The notes: generated from the sequence alone by a model not told the origin. A stretch of DNA of 64,000 nucleotides from Calcarisporiella thermophila CBS 279.70 (GCF_041956535.1 NW_027192195.1:1003762-1067761), one strand, 5' to 3'. Shown: positions 1 through 10,934, numbered from the stretch's first letter. Program-made: numbers and translations.

Positions 1-155
1 ATCCTTTGTTAGATCCGGCTCGCTTTCGAATATTACCATTCACCCTTGTCGTCATCTCGACGTCCACGGCCCCGCCCACCACGGCCACGACCGCGACCAC
101 GTCCACGTCCAAAGCCACCACGTCCACGACTATCGGCCGGTGCAGTATCAGCCAT
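1..155 (-). CDS. RPS2: 40S ribosomal protein S2 (uS5), 5' end only
   Basis: First coding exon at 155..37, then an intron opening GTAATA at 36 that runs off the left edge. The 39 complete codons give MADTAPADSRGRGG followed by a run of GRGRGR repeats, RR, DDDK and GEW. An RGG-rich leader ending in an acidic patch and EW, just before the conserved VPVTKLGRLV block, is typical of eukaryotic S2, a small-subunit protein near the mRNA entry site. The core domain lies outside the window, so another RGG protein is not fully excluded. The gene is divergent to TIM10. Confidence 0.72.
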
Positions 156-514
156 TTGCTATGGATTATAAGACAATGGAGATTAGCCTTGATTGTTCTG
201 GTTTTCATCCGATTTCATTCCATTTCCCCAAGGTCGTCCACTCATCCATTCATCCATCCATCCTCTAAAGCATGCATAGCCTACTCACATAATCCTAAAT
301 CCTTCTTCTTGAGAAAGAGTACGATGTGGAGAAGAAAAAACAGGAGGAACCGCTACTGTCGCACCAGGACCTGCTATTTTCTCCCTCCCCAGTGAGCCGC
401 GCCCTCTGATTGGGTTAGGTTTAGATTAGGTTTCTCGCGTTTCAACTAAGTAAACAGATAGAAATTCCCTTGATCTCCCTCGATCTCATTTTCTTCGTGT
501 AGGAATAATTTACC
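156..514. promoter_or_regulatory. Divergent promoter RPS2 / TIM10
   Basis: A 359-bp spacer between two divergent start codons. It carries a G/T-rich GGGTTAGGT element at 412-420 followed by further TTAG repeats up to about 432. Telomere-repeat-like boxes of this kind (Tbf1 type) drive ribosomal protein genes in several fungi. Its role here is inferred. I see no coding sequence. Confidence 0.45.
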
Positions 515-874
515 ATGTCTTTGTTCGGAAATCCATTCGGCGGTGCAAACCAGCAGCAACAAGTTAACCAGGCCAATCTTATGGCTGCTGAGCAGGAGCT
601 CGAAATGATCACGGATCTGTTCAATCGGTAAGTTGGCTTCCCCCCTCGCCGTATCTATTTCTCGCTGTGCCCCGTGGCTCATTGTCTCACTTCTTCCCTC
701 AGTATCGTCGACTCGTGCTTCAAGAAATGCATTCCGCCCAAGTACCACGAGGCCGAACTAAACAAAGGCGAGTCGGTGTGTGTAGACCGATGTGTTGCCA
801 AATTCTTTGCTGCCAACATCAAAGTCGGCGAGAAAATGCAGCAAATGAGCCAGACCAACGCAGGAGGGCGCTGA
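515..874 (+). CDS. TIM10: Small Tim chaperone Tim10 of the mitochondrial intermembrane space
   Basis: Exons 515..627 and 703..874 give 94 aa. The intron has GTAAGT and CAG ends and splits an Arg codon. The protein has an Asn/Gln-rich start ([10 protein letters not shown]), the helix [15 protein letters not shown], and the twin CX3C motifs CFKKC and CVDRC, followed by [16 protein letters not shown]. This matches yeast Tim10 (93 aa) nearly end to end. With Tim9 it forms the hexameric chaperone that carries hydrophobic precursors across the intermembrane space to TIM22 or SAM. The cysteines form two intramolecular disulfides through Mia40. A second small Tim, TIM8, lies 8 kb away. The start is the only ATG that opens the conserved leader. 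Confidence 0.96.
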
Positions 875-1254
875 TTTAATCGCCCCTGTTTAAAGAAAAG
901 AGTAGAGTGACATTATTGCCCTTGAATCTTTTGCGTTGTTTTGTGTCGTGTAAGTTTTTTTATGGAGTGTCGCGGTCGTTTATTCTTTTCGGCCTTGTAC
1001 ATATACCTTCCTCCCGCTTTAATGAAGAACATGTGTCCTTTTCTACTCAAAGTGAAAAACAAAAAATAGAATGATTTAGAATGCCATTTTCTAAACAATC
1101 ACTGTTATTTTAAAAATCAATATATTAAAACAAAGAAGAAAAATGAACCAAGAAAAAAAAAACTATCAACATCATGGCAACAGAAAATCCCAAAAATAAA
1201 AATGCCGCAAAATAAAAAGAAATTGAATACAAGTTAACATGATGATTCTCAGCT
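875..1254. other. Convergent 3' spacer TIM10 / ANP32-like
   Basis: AT-rich 380 bp between two gene ends with many A runs and AATAAA-like motifs on both strands, as expected of polyadenylation regions. The short ORFs here show no recognisable protein. Confidence 0.6.
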
Positions 1255-2829
1255 TCAATCCCGACGAGGCATCTTGGATGCAGCCTCTTCTAGATCTCCT
1301 TCGCTGATACCAGCCCTTTTTCGCTTGGATGCGGGAGAGTCAAAGGAATGCATTCGATCTTGCTCATCGGCCTCCTCGTCAAGATCCTCTCTGTCCTCCT
1401 CCTCGTAGTCATCTGCATTCAGATAGGGCTCGTATTCGTCGTCATTGTCATCGAACATTTCCTAGAAGAATTCATTAATAAGCTGGAGAGGACGAAGATG
1501 ATAAAGGCAGGCGTATATTTACATTGGGTTGTTTTAATAGATATTCGAGGCCAACATCCTCCCCCGCATCTTCACCTTCCTCCTCCTCCTCCTCCGCCTC
1601 CTCTTCCTCCTCACCACCTCCATATGCTAAATGCTCTCCCACCACATTTTGTACGGAGAGTACTGTACGTGGTAATCCTTTTGTGCCATGTTGAGGATGG
1701 AGATCCTCTTCGTTATACTCTTCGTTCTCTTCATTCTCCTCATCCTCATCCTCCTCTGTTACACGGTCATCTTCATCGCCTTCTTCCTCTTCCTCCTCAT
1801 CCTCCTCCTCTCCTTCCATAGTCATTCCTTCCTCACCCTCTTCTTCCTCTTCCTCCTCCTCCTCTTCTTCCTCTACTTCACTTTCTCCCGCTTGTATAGA
1901 TACCTCCTCTTCTTCTCCCTCCTCTTCTTCCTCTCCATCCTCATCCTCCCCGTTGTAGCTTACCTGACCTTGGTATCCTAGATACAGTATAAAAATGTGA
2001 TTCGTGTTCAATATCAAATTAGCCTGATATCTATTTACCAATATGACCATTTAATCTCCCCTCATCTTCTTCTACCTCTGCTTCCTCTTCCTCATCCTCC
2101 TCATCTTCTTCCGCCTCCTCTTCTTCATCCTCCTCCTCTTCTTCCTCTACCTCCTCCTCCTCCTCCTCCTCCTCTTCTTCTTCTTCTTCTTCATCACTCT
2201 CATCCTCAGAGTTAACTTCATTTCCGTTTCGATCCTGTTCGTCCAGGGTTGATAATTGAGGGAGCATTGCGAAAACTGCATCTCGATAAGAGGGAGTTCT
2301 TGTAACATCGCACTCTATGAGGCTAAGATGCCGTAAATTAGGAAGCCGTTTCTATCCATTGAAATGTAATAGATTAGTAAATGGAAAGGCCATCAAAAAT
2401 AAGATAATAAGGTGGATGTTACCAGAGGAGCGAGAACTGCCACATCGCTTATTCTATTATTACTCAGATCCAGATGTTTTAGGCTGAAGAGGTTAGCGTT
2501 AGCAAGCGCCTCTAATCCAGCCGCTATTTTATTATCTGCAAGGGATAACTATCAGGATCGTGGTCATGTTCAAAAAGTTAGCATTGTGAAAAAGAAATGG
2601 GATGGTTTTAGACGTGGAAACTCACCCGCCTTAGTCGAGGAAGGTGTGGAAATCCTTCCAAGGAATGGCAATTGACGGAATTCAAGGAGAGCTGCGCGAG
2701 ATTAATGAAGGAATCGAGGGATGCATCCTTGAGAATACTTATTTGAGGAACTTTTAGATTATCGAGGAGAAGTTCACGGACGGACGCAGGGTCCTCGTAT
2801 GAAAGTTCTTCGCGTATGTCGGGATCCAT
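1255..2829 (-). CDS. ANP32/LANP-type acidic leucine-rich nuclear phosphoprotein
   Basis: Five exons: 2829..2626, 2548..2423, 2351..2039, 1977..1523 and 1461..1255, giving 434 aa. All four introns keep phase. Residues about 1-145 are the ANP32 LRR cap. Motifs in order are LLLDNLKVPQI, LSLADNKIAAGLEAL, LKHLDLSNNRI and LRHLSLIECDVTR, then a C-cap with YRDAVFAMLPQLSTLDEQDR. The remainder is an extreme Glu/Asp tail encoded by CTC/TTC-type repeats on the + strand. It ends in a basic KRKR patch, a likely nuclear signal. ANP32 proteins act in histone chaperoning, PP2A inhibition and mRNA export. The tail here is far longer than in animal ANP32 (about 250 aa in total). Repeat-copy errors in assembly could change its length. 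Confidence 0.88.
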
Positions 2830-3372
2830 TGCTTGTAATGAAGAGCGGATTATCGAAAAAATAAAATCGATTCAACAAGAAAAAGAAAATAAAAAAAGCT
2901 TAAACTAATGGTAGTTCTAAATAGGTTAGTAAAACTAAGGATATAAGGCGGCTGTTCTGATCCAATATATAAGCAATGATGTATAGAATTAAAATAATAA
3001 TCTCCCCTCTTTTATCTTTTTTTTTTCCTCCCTCTCTTCCTTTGAAAATGGAGTCCTAAGCCACCTGAAATTTATCCCTCACCCGTATTCAAATATCCGA
3101 AATGAAAATGAAGAATGATAATTAGGAGGTTCTCTATTGATGAAGTGGGGGGGAGGGGGAAATAGCAAGTCGTGGAGAATGTAAGTGTCCCATGAAGATT
3201 AATGCAATAAGAAAACTACTAAAACGAAAAGTAAAGAAAAGAATAATTATAAGAATAGAATAAAAAAATGTTCCATTAAATTCCTCTAACATAACCGAAA
3301 GAAATAAGGTAATCGATGCTAGGATGAATGAGTCCAATAGGCCCCGGCCGAGGAATAGATGCAATACGTGTA
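2830..3372. other. Spacer between ANP32-like 5' end and CDC25 3' end
   Basis: AT-rich 543 bp between two minus-strand genes. It should hold the ANP32-like promoter (2830-2950) and the CDC25 3' region. No coding signal seen. Confidence 0.5.
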
Positions 3373-4615
3373 TCATGCTTTTTCGCGCGGTCCTGCCGCC
3401 TCGACGTCCACCGAATAACGCTGAAGCATCTCTAACGAACTAGGACTCTCGCTTTTCTCAAAGTGTTTTTCCTTTCTACTCCTGCTTCTTGCAATATGCC
3501 TCACGCCCTCAGTAAAGGACCGCGACCGAGTCAGGAACTCTCGCGAAAATTGCCGCATTCGATGGGTGCACTCTTCGCCAAACCCCATCTCGACGTATCC
3601 GCCGCTGCACAGCTCAGGGAATCTCGCGTAAAACTCGGAATATCCCCCCGCGAGGATGTACACCTCAGGGCAGTTCAGCAATGGGTATCGGGTGGAATTG
3701 AGCTTCCTATCCAAATTGCGCAAATAAAGGGCCATCCTTGGGGCTCGGTGCACGGAGAACTCGCAGTGAAATACGAGCAGGGTGCGATTCGAGGACGAGG
3801 TTCGAAGCAATTCCTCCAGCTCGTCGCGGGTGTTGAAGTTGACGGCGCCTTGAATGTGGCCGCCCATGTATTCGTACGGGAAACGGCAGTCCACGACGAG
3901 ATGGGTATCGTATTTCGATGCATACTCGCCTTTCAGCAACTTGACCAACTACCCACCCCCCCAATAAGAGCCGTTAGCAATCCTCGGGTTCAGCCTAAAC
4001 ACTAGACCAAAAAAATACGTACTGTTTCGGGAGCTATCCGCTTAATGGCATCGTGCTTGACACTGCTACAAGGCAGCACTTGGCATTCCATCAATTCGTC
4101 AGAGTCTACAAGGCTTTGTGTTCGGCGGCAAACCAGTTTCTCCACTGGATCAATGTCAGGCCCCGCATACGAATGCGCTCTCGTTAACTTAAGGTCGTCG
4201 GTCTCCGCTTCTCCGGGCGCCTGGAGCTCTTGGCAGTTGTCTATTTCGTTTTCAAGCCAAGACCAGGTTTTCCACTGTGCATTCAAATCCCTAAGCCCAT
4301 CCAGCTCCTTCAGGAATACATTCAAGACAGTTGAAAATGAGTGATTCACACAAACCTGGTAAAGAATCTGTGTCTCGGAGCAAAGATATCATCCTCGCTA
4401 CACCTCTTTTTTCCGCGCAGCGCAAGAGGATATGAGAGCGGAGAGGAGGGGGGGTCTTCGGCGGCGGTGGACGATGCTAGAGGGGGCGGAGGAAACGAGA
4501 AATAATCCTCCGGCTCCTCGTCGACGGTGGGGAGAAATTGAGAGGCAGTGGACAGGAAGTAGTCGGCGTTGAATGGAGTGCGCAGTGAGCATGGCGACGA
4601 CACAACGGCCTCCAT
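3373..4615 (-). CDS. CDC25: M-phase inducer phosphatase Cdc25
   Basis: Exons 4615..4356, 4290..4023 and 3948..3373 give 367 aa. The C-terminal rhodanese-fold catalytic domain runs from about residue 172: APETLVKLLKG, then VVDCRFPYEYMGGHIQGAVN, then the signature HCEFSVHRAP. The nucleophile is Cys238 and the P-loop Arg is Arg244. The motif EVYILAGGYSEFY follows. The N-terminal half is Ser/Pro-rich and acidic, as in regulatory regions of Cdc25. Cdc25 removes the inhibitory Tyr phosphate from Cdk1 to trigger mitosis. The protein is shorter than fission-yeast Cdc25 (about 580 aa) because the regulatory part is reduced. The first intron begins GTTTGT, so that boundary is the least certain. Confidence 0.93.
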
Positions 4616-5665
4616 TAGGGGTTGATTGATTGGTATGGATAAGAAAGTGGCGATTGGGAGGGGGAAGCGGCGGGAGAGCTGCAGAAGAGAAGAGAGGCCA
4701 AGAGACTAAGAAAGCAGGAGAGCCAGGCTAAGCAAAAGAGGATCCATATAACGGGGGGAGAAGGCGGGCTGGAGGAGACGGGAGACAAGGGAGAGCAGCT
4801 GAACAACGGGCGCTGAAATAAAGGGAAATAAGGATAAAGAGCTCAGTAGCCTAAAATATTTCTGCTGGAATTAGCAGAGAGATCGCCCAATCCGGATGCA
4901 TCATTGGCCACTCATTATTGCTCCAACCTTCTTTAGCCTTCTCAGACAGAGACGGCACAAGAACACAAGAAGAAAACAAACCCTCGAGCCCCCATTCACC
5001 GCCCCACGGCCGTCTCCCAGCCCTCTGCAGGCGTCGCCATCGCCCTCGGCCCCCTCTTGGCCGCCGGCGGTCGGCGGCGGCTTGACGCTCATGCAGTGTT
5101 TGACACGCGGGAAATAAAAAAAGGGCTCATGCTTGACGCAGTCATGGAAGGGAAATCAATTTAGAATCTCACCGGCATTTTGGCGGGCGGCACGTTAGCA
5201 TTTATTTATTAGCAGCATGAACAATTTCATCCTCCCTAGCCACCGCGAAGGAATACGAGGCAAACAAAAGGGAAAAGCCCACGATGAGGTGCGTAACGTA
5301 CAAGCATTGTGCCGATTGCTCGAATCAAATAAATTGCGCACAGCGGGCCGCGGGGAAATGGCGATACACCAGATGTGCTGGAAAACGACTTGCCCGCGCA
5401 CAGCTATGTTTGGCCGGCCACAAGAGCAACCCAGACACCTGCACAAGGGGCTCCGGTGCCCCCCTTGCAATCCCACCCTCAGGTCCGGCCGGAATGCTTC
5501 CTCGCAGCCTGCCTTCAGCAGGTTGTCTGCGAAGACCCATTGCTGCTCTCTTCAATCTGCTTTTTTGTTGTAGGAAAGATTGCGCATTGCCTCTGCGGGC
5601 TTCGTTTGCCTTTGTTTATTATTTAAGATATAAAGAATACATACAGTGGAGTGCATTGCGGATAG
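4616..5665. other. Intergenic: CDC25 promoter and kinase 3' flank
   Basis: 1,050 bp with a moderately GC-rich centre (about 4976-5100 and 5380-5530). Overlapping ORFs occur in several frames, but none has recognisable motifs, supportable splice structure or codon bias. It serves as CDC25 upstream region on its left side. Confidence 0.45.
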
Positions 5666-6899
5666 CTAGTCTATAGGCGGCCGACTCAGCAGCGAGAGCA
5701 GCTGGCCATCCCCCTCAAGCAACCCCTCGAACCCGCGCTGAGCCACCTTCTTTCCCGCCAGCGCGCAGGCAAACTCCAGCGACTTTAGCACCCCCAAACC
5801 CTGTGTCATGCCCAGGATGATGCCCGCAGTAAAGGTATCGCCTGCCCCGATCGAATCCACCGCCTGCGGCACCTTTTGGGCTGGGACGTGCGTGATTTGG
5901 GCGTGGTGAATGGCGGTGGCGCCGTCTGCGCCCCAAGTGCAGAAGGCGATACAGCTAGAAGTTGAACACAACCGCACGTGAAGTAGCAAGTCAACACGAT
6001 GAATCGCACAACCTACCCTGGCTTTAGCCTGGATGCCGCCGATCTGAGAAAGTCTGCTGCGTTGGAAAAACCGAGCGACTGCGCGTATATCTTCGAGAAA
6101 AACACCACGTCTGCCTATTTGGCGGAGGGTGCAAGGGGGAATAGGAGTGAGCCAGAACAGCGGTGAGGTACGGGATACAAGGGTCATTCGGTTACCAGCT
6201 CGAGCATTCCGTGGATTCCCTCGCGGCCCGGTTTCTCGCATTCCACGCTGATGACGGCAGGCATCTCTCCCCCCTCTCTTCTCCGATCATCTACCCACCG
6301 TAAGAACTTTGCAGTCTCCTCACAGTTCCGCCCCTCACAGTGAATCCATTGGAAAGGTGTCCCAGTATCTAGATATTGTGATCTCATTTCCTCAAACGTC
6401 AGGTTTGGCACGTCATTATAGTTGACGATGGTCCGCGAGCCGGTTGCGCCGCTGTGAATGATGTACGAGGAGGGGATCGAGGGATGCTCCTCGTGAAACA
6501 GGATGGCTGAGGTGTTGATCCCATGCTGCGAGAAAGTATCTAGCACGCGTCTTCATATGGATGCCAGCAATAGAACCAGAATTACGAACTGCATTGGTCC
6601 GTATTGAGAGGCATAAGAAAATAAGTTTACCTGCAAACATCCTTACGTCCCAGCGCCACCATTAACCAGCCCGAAATATTCTTGAATTGCGAAAGCACGA
6701 ACAGTGTATTAACGACATTGCCACCTATTCGTTCTTCACGATGGGTGGCTGCCAATTTGGTATCTTCTGCCGGGAAAAAGGGTGTATGAAGAATCACGTC
6801 CATCTAATGGAAAAGCGTGAGTCGCAGCGAGATGTCAGGCCATAATTCCACTTTTACATAGAGGGCGCCTACGAAGAGTATGTTAGGTGTGTCTACCAT
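5666..6899 (-). CDS. Ketohexokinase-like PfkB-family sugar kinase
   Basis: Five exons: 6899..6858, 6803..6631, 6550..6196, 6114..6017 and 5954..5666, giving 318 aa. Phase is kept at every junction. Hallmarks in order are PNILFVGALYMDVIL, the RIGGNVVNTLFVLSQF substrate-binding stretch, ATGSRTIVNYND, FQWIHCEGRN, SVECEKPGREGI and ADVVFFSKIYA. The anion-hole motif DSIGAGDTF carries the catalytic Asp at about 262, followed by LAGKKVAQRGFEGL. The WIHCEGRN and EKP motifs and the length (KHK about 300 aa) point to ketohexokinase rather than ribokinase. The expected reaction is fructose to fructose 1-phosphate. Substrate is inferred from family only. Budding yeast lacks KHK. Confidence 0.85.
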
Positions 6900-7187
6900 G
6901 GGAGTCATCAGCTTTTACTGTTCCAAATGCAACGCTGCGTCTAATCAAAAAAAACATGAAGTGCTCAATAAAACAGAGATGCACTATGGATCGATATGAG
7001 AGATTTCAGAAATATATCAGATTAATCCGGGGCTCTTCCCTGTTGGGTAGTTCAACTAGATCATGAATAGGATCAACATCCATTTTCATATATAAATCAT
7101 CAAGAGAATGCTAAAATATTGTATTTCTAATCAATAAGCAACACAGCGCGGAAGTATTAAACATGACAATTTTTTTTTTCGGGTGGT

Positions 7188-7673
7188 TTAATTGACGCTC
7201 ACTCCGTGGACGCGTAGATCATCTTTCGCGGCACGAATTTCCTGTGGATTCATTAATAGGGTTCATGTTCAGTTTTAAAAATAGCCCGAGGCGAGTATTT
7301 GAATAAACGCATTTCTATTCACCTCCATAAGCTCTTGGTAAGCCTCGGGACAGTCGCTAAATGTCATAACATGAAGACCGAGCGTTCCAAGGGAGTACGC
7401 GCCAAATGTCACTAGGGACCACCAAGGGAGCTATTGTAATTAAATTAGAACACACGATCAGAAAAGAGAGCGGAGGGCCAAATAACCGGATTCACGGAAA
7501 CTGGAAGCCTTCACTTGGAATAGTTCAGTGAGGAATTCTAGTTTAGTTCTACTTACATATGGTAAAATTTCATCATGAATTAGTTTTGGGTGTGGGATGA
7601 TATTGAAGACAAGTGCAAAATAAACAACAAAAACAGTGCCAAAAAACGTGAGCGCTTCTGTTGCTCTTGTCAT
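7188..7673 (-). CDS. DPM3: Dolichol-phosphate mannose synthase subunit 3
   Basis: Exons 7673..7557, 7430..7323 and 7241..7188 give 92 aa, the same length as human DPM3. The first half has two hydrophobic helices (LTFFGTVFVVYFALVFNII and WWSLVTFGAYSLGTLGLHVM). The conserved motif TFSDCPEAYQELMEEIRAAKDDLR follows. This C-terminal coil binds and stabilises catalytic DPM1. The complex makes Dol-P-Man in the ER for N-glycans, GPI anchors and O-mannosylation. S. cerevisiae uses a single-subunit enzyme and has no DPM3, so this gene argues for another fungal lineage. Introns have GTAAGT/TAG and GTGAAT/CAG ends. Confidence 0.93.
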
Positions 7674-7936
7674 CTTGGGCTTTAATCTAGATGTGAAGGA
7701 GATCGACAGGTAAAGCTCGCGAATTTTCAAAGTTATTCCCCGTATTGCTGACGTCATTATTAACCGACAAGGTCTTCAAGATGACCATGGGGATCACATT
7801 CGAGACAAACAAAGATAGGGGGACGATCGAGTAAAAGAAGATGGCGTGTTTATTCCAGTTTATACAGTGTATCCATTGAACGGGTCGAAATAGAAAAGAG
7901 CACAATAAATAGGTTGGTAAAATAGAATCTCAGTTA

Positions 7937-8687
7937 CTATATTTTTATATCAAAACTGACGCCACAGCCGCATCCTTGAGTTGCATTTGGGTTTTCAACG
8001 AGTTGGAACTGTGACCCGATCAGCTCTTGCGTGAAATCTATTTTAGAACCATTAATGAGAGAGAGAGACATTTCATCCACTATGACGCGTGCACCATTAT
8101 TCTCAAAGACCCTAGAGCGGAAGAGCGGAGTTAGTACATCTCCTCTACAAGACCTCATCCTTCACTAAGATATTTACGCATCCTGGTCTTCCACCTGATC
8201 CGAGAGCTCGAACCGCACTTGAAATCCATGACATCCTCCCGATTCGACAAGGACCCGTAGCATTTGATTGGTTGTATTTTCTTTTTTGTTGATATCCAAA
8301 AGCCGCTAGAGTCGAGCAATGACAGAGTTAGCAAGAGAAGCATCAGGTGAAAATGATTATAAAAAATGGAAGATCAACAATGTCAAGTTAACACGGAAAA
8401 TCGGGAAAGAAATCGATTGCTCGAAATCTCGAATCAAAGAATAGAAAATGTACCTGAGCAGCCCGATCGGTGATGTCGAGTGTCATTACTTTTCCACTCT
8501 CATCGATCTGAGGTCTCTTGATCGATGTTGCATATAATCGAGAGGTAAAGGTAGATGGTAATCGGAGGGGTGAATAAAAGTTGGATGAAGAGGAGGTAGA
8601 AGGAGGAGCGGCTATACGTTGTGGCATTCTAACAAAAGTGCGGCCACATGCGTGGCATCCCGAACGGTATAACAGAGATCGGAGCAT
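7937..8687 (-). CDS. ISA2: Mitochondrial iron-sulfur assembly protein Isa2 (A-type carrier)
   Basis: Exons 8687..8454, 8305..8178 and 8111..7937 give 178 aa. The N-terminal ~55 residues are rich in Arg, Ser and Pro with no acidic residue (MLRSLLYRSGCHACGR), a mitochondrial presequence. The HesB/IscA domain follows with RLLDI, LVESGGCHGFQVRF, GARVIVDEMSL and the C-terminal CGCG pair. The three ligand cysteines are those of CHGF and CGCG. With Isa1 and Iba57 it matures [4Fe-4S] proteins such as aconitase and lipoyl synthase. It shares a divergent promoter with TIM8, another mitochondrial gene. Confidence 0.94.
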
Positions 8688-8880
8688 GAGTAACGAAAGC
8701 GATCAGGAATAGGGAGAGTCTGGAAAGTGGAGTCAGGTCATTCAAAGGTGGTTCCGAAAATGACTTGCGGTCAAAATCGGAGTGACTTTCATTCGATACG
8801 TCATCACCTCTTCTCGCTACCATCAACAAGGTGCCCTCGAATTTTGTTTTCCCTTTGTTTTTCAAGAAAATTAAAATACA
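8688..8880. promoter_or_regulatory. Divergent promoter ISA2 / TIM8
   Basis: Only 193 bp separate the start codons of two nuclear genes for mitochondrial proteins, so they very likely share regulatory sequence. I see no clear TATA box. Confidence 0.5.
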
Positions 8881-9202
8881 ATGTCGGCAGGCAGTGAGCT
8901 CGACGAGCAATCTCAGCGTGAACTCGCCAAATTCCTCGAGAACGAAAATGCAAAACTTCGTCTCCAAAACTCGATTCACACTTTTACCGACATGTGCTGG
9001 GACAAGTGCATCACTAAAGTAAATTTCAGAATGGAATCATTTTCGCTCTCTCTTGCTTGGCTAATTTAACTTGGGGATATCGTAGGTTGGAAATCGCCTA
9101 GAAAGGAATGACGAGACTTGCCTGACCAACTGCGTTGAGCGCTTCCTCGACACAAGCCTGTTCATCGTGCGCCGGCTGGAGGAGATGCGAAACCAGATCT
9201 AA
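8881..9202 (+). CDS. TIM8: Small Tim chaperone Tim8
   Basis: Exons 8881..9018 and 9086..9202 give 84 aa (yeast Tim8 is 87). The intron starts GTAAAT and ends GTAG. Sequence features are ELDEQSQRELAKFLENENAK, SIHTFTDMCWDKC, then CLTNCVERFLDTSLFIVRRLEEM. The twin CX3C pair (CWDKC and CLTNC) and the FLEXEN and SIHXFT motifs are specific to Tim8 rather than Tim13. With Tim13 it escorts Tim23-type precursors through the intermembrane space. The start lies directly after an AT-rich leader at 8870-8880. Confidence 0.94.
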
Positions 9203-9640
9203 GCTGCCCATCGATTCAGCAAGTCAAAATGGTTTTCATTTTATAAATGAGGGCATGGGAGAGATGCTATCGTTCCTCCTTTCTCGTTTTATTTTATGAT
9301 CCACCCTCCCACTCGGACTTTTCTTTCGCTTTATGCTATCAAATCTTTTTTTTTCTATTTTCACACTTTTTATTATTATCCTTTGTGCTAAAACATAAAT
9401 TCCTGTTTAGACTGGGCAAACTTTTCCTCTGTGAAGTATTTCTACTTGCATGGGGATTTGTTCAAATGACATTAGTCAGAGTATCCTCATATAATGTACC
9501 TAAACATCTTTAGGTTTGTCTGAAGAACCTTAGTTTCTCTGCCAATCCTACCATCTCTAGAAAGATTCATTTACGCGTCTGGGTGTTTACTTTCGTTTTT
9601 CTAACCAGCATTCTACAGGATAAAGGAGGGTAGATGGCTG
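9203..9640. other. TIM8 3' flank
   Basis: AT-rich, with T-rich stretches around 9340-9400. An 88-codon ORF at 9247-9513 is hydrophobic and low-complexity and resembles no family. I treat it as chance. Confidence 0.5.
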
Positions 9641-9645
9641 TGAGG

Positions 9646-10310
9646 GGGCTCGCGATCTCGATACTCATGTTATCTCGTTGGAAACCGAGAAATGAGAATA
9701 TGGAAAGTGTTATCCTACGGTACCGATAATTTGGATATCCTCAGATAGCCATTAATAGTTACGACTGCTTTTTTTTTTCAGGTGGGCCTTGATGCCGCTG
9801 GCAAGACTACCATTCTTTACAAACTTAATCATGGAGAGATTGTGTCTATTATCCCTCGACAAGTTAACCAGCCTCTTATTTTAAAGGCCAGACGTTGAAT
9901 TGAATATTACCTCTTGGTGTTCTGATTATCAGGCTTCAATTTCGAAGCTGTTGAATATCTTTCCTTTATAATCTGAGATGTAGGGGGCCAGGAAAAAATT
10001 CGCCCACTCTGGACCCATTATTTCCAAAATATCTAAAGCATTATCATGGTGTTGGATTCAAATGATCGGTAACGTATTGGCGAGGCGCGTGAAGAGCTAT
10101 TGCGTATTCTGAATCAGAGTGAATGGCGAGATGCTCTCCTTCCCGTATTTGCAAATAAACAGGTAGTACCGAATGCAATGAATTCCACGGAAATCACCGA
10201 CAAATTAGACCATCATTCATTCATAGTGCTGGCGGCATGAGTATATTCAAGCCACCCGTGCGACTAGTGGTGAGGGGCTCTACGTGGGTTAGCGGACATG
10301 AGCCGAGGTA
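9646..10310 (+). pseudogene. Decayed ARF small GTPase gene (intron-bearing copy)
   Basis: Conceptual fragments follow ARF in order. A start-region relic at 9646 (GLAIS, then EMRI near 9690, the ATG apparently turned to AGG) is followed by [21 protein letters not shown] at about 9781, directly after a T-rich CAG acceptor. Next come GFNFEAVEY after a second CAG acceptor near 9932, GARKK in place of [54 protein letters not shown] and finally YIQATRATSGEGLY near 10255. Stops, frameshifts and a lost start make it non-functional. Retained intron-like sequence shows it arose by DNA duplication, not retroposition. An intact ARF must lie elsewhere in the genome. Confidence 0.85.
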
Positions 10311-10934
10311 TTGAAGCAAAGCAGGCGCGCAATCTGTTTATTTTTTGCATATACATCTTGAGTGGCTCCCGTCGAATCGAGGACGTTAAGCCATAACGCT
10401 ATGCACCATTAATATTTTATTCGTCAAAGGCAAAAACAATCTGATACCACTTCGATAAGATAGATCAAAAATGGTCTATAGAATTGCCAATCTATGGAAA
10501 TCATAATTTCCAAATTTCGACTCGTTCCAATACCATTTAAAAGGATGCTGTCCTTGGACACAGATGAAGTATATCAGGGCCCTCCAACCTATCATTTCCT
10601 GGTTTCTTTCCCTTCGGAGCTAGGCCAGCGACTCCTCATGCCATCTCTTTCCCTTAGTTTTTCCGGCTCACCCCAACCTTCTTTTCTTATCAATTTACCT
10701 CTTGGTGAAACATATACATGGCAACATTAATAATATTAAAATTAACACGTCATATTTGAACGTGAGAAATTACAGGAGGGCGGTCCAATTGCATGTTTAC
10801 CTTGGAAAATTTTTCAACATAGAATCATAATATCTCTTATACTTTTTTTTCCCTCTTATTTGCCTCAACCCTTCGACATATTGCTATTTTTCTCACACTA
10901 ATTTATTCCTCCAACATAAATCTTATCCTCGGCA
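10311..10934. other. GTP cyclohydrolase upstream region
   Basis: AT-rich sequence leading to the cyclohydrolase start. A T-rich tract lies at 10840-10860. A 78-codon ORF at 10494-10730 has no recognisable motif. Confidence 0.45.

Noticed and set aside
4896-5676. ORF cluster between CDC25 and the sugar kinase
   Set aside because: Overlapping frames in a GC-richer spacer. No family features or convincing splice sites.
10494-10730. 78-codon ORF upstream of GTP cyclohydrolase
   Set aside because: No similarity and no upstream or downstream exon support.
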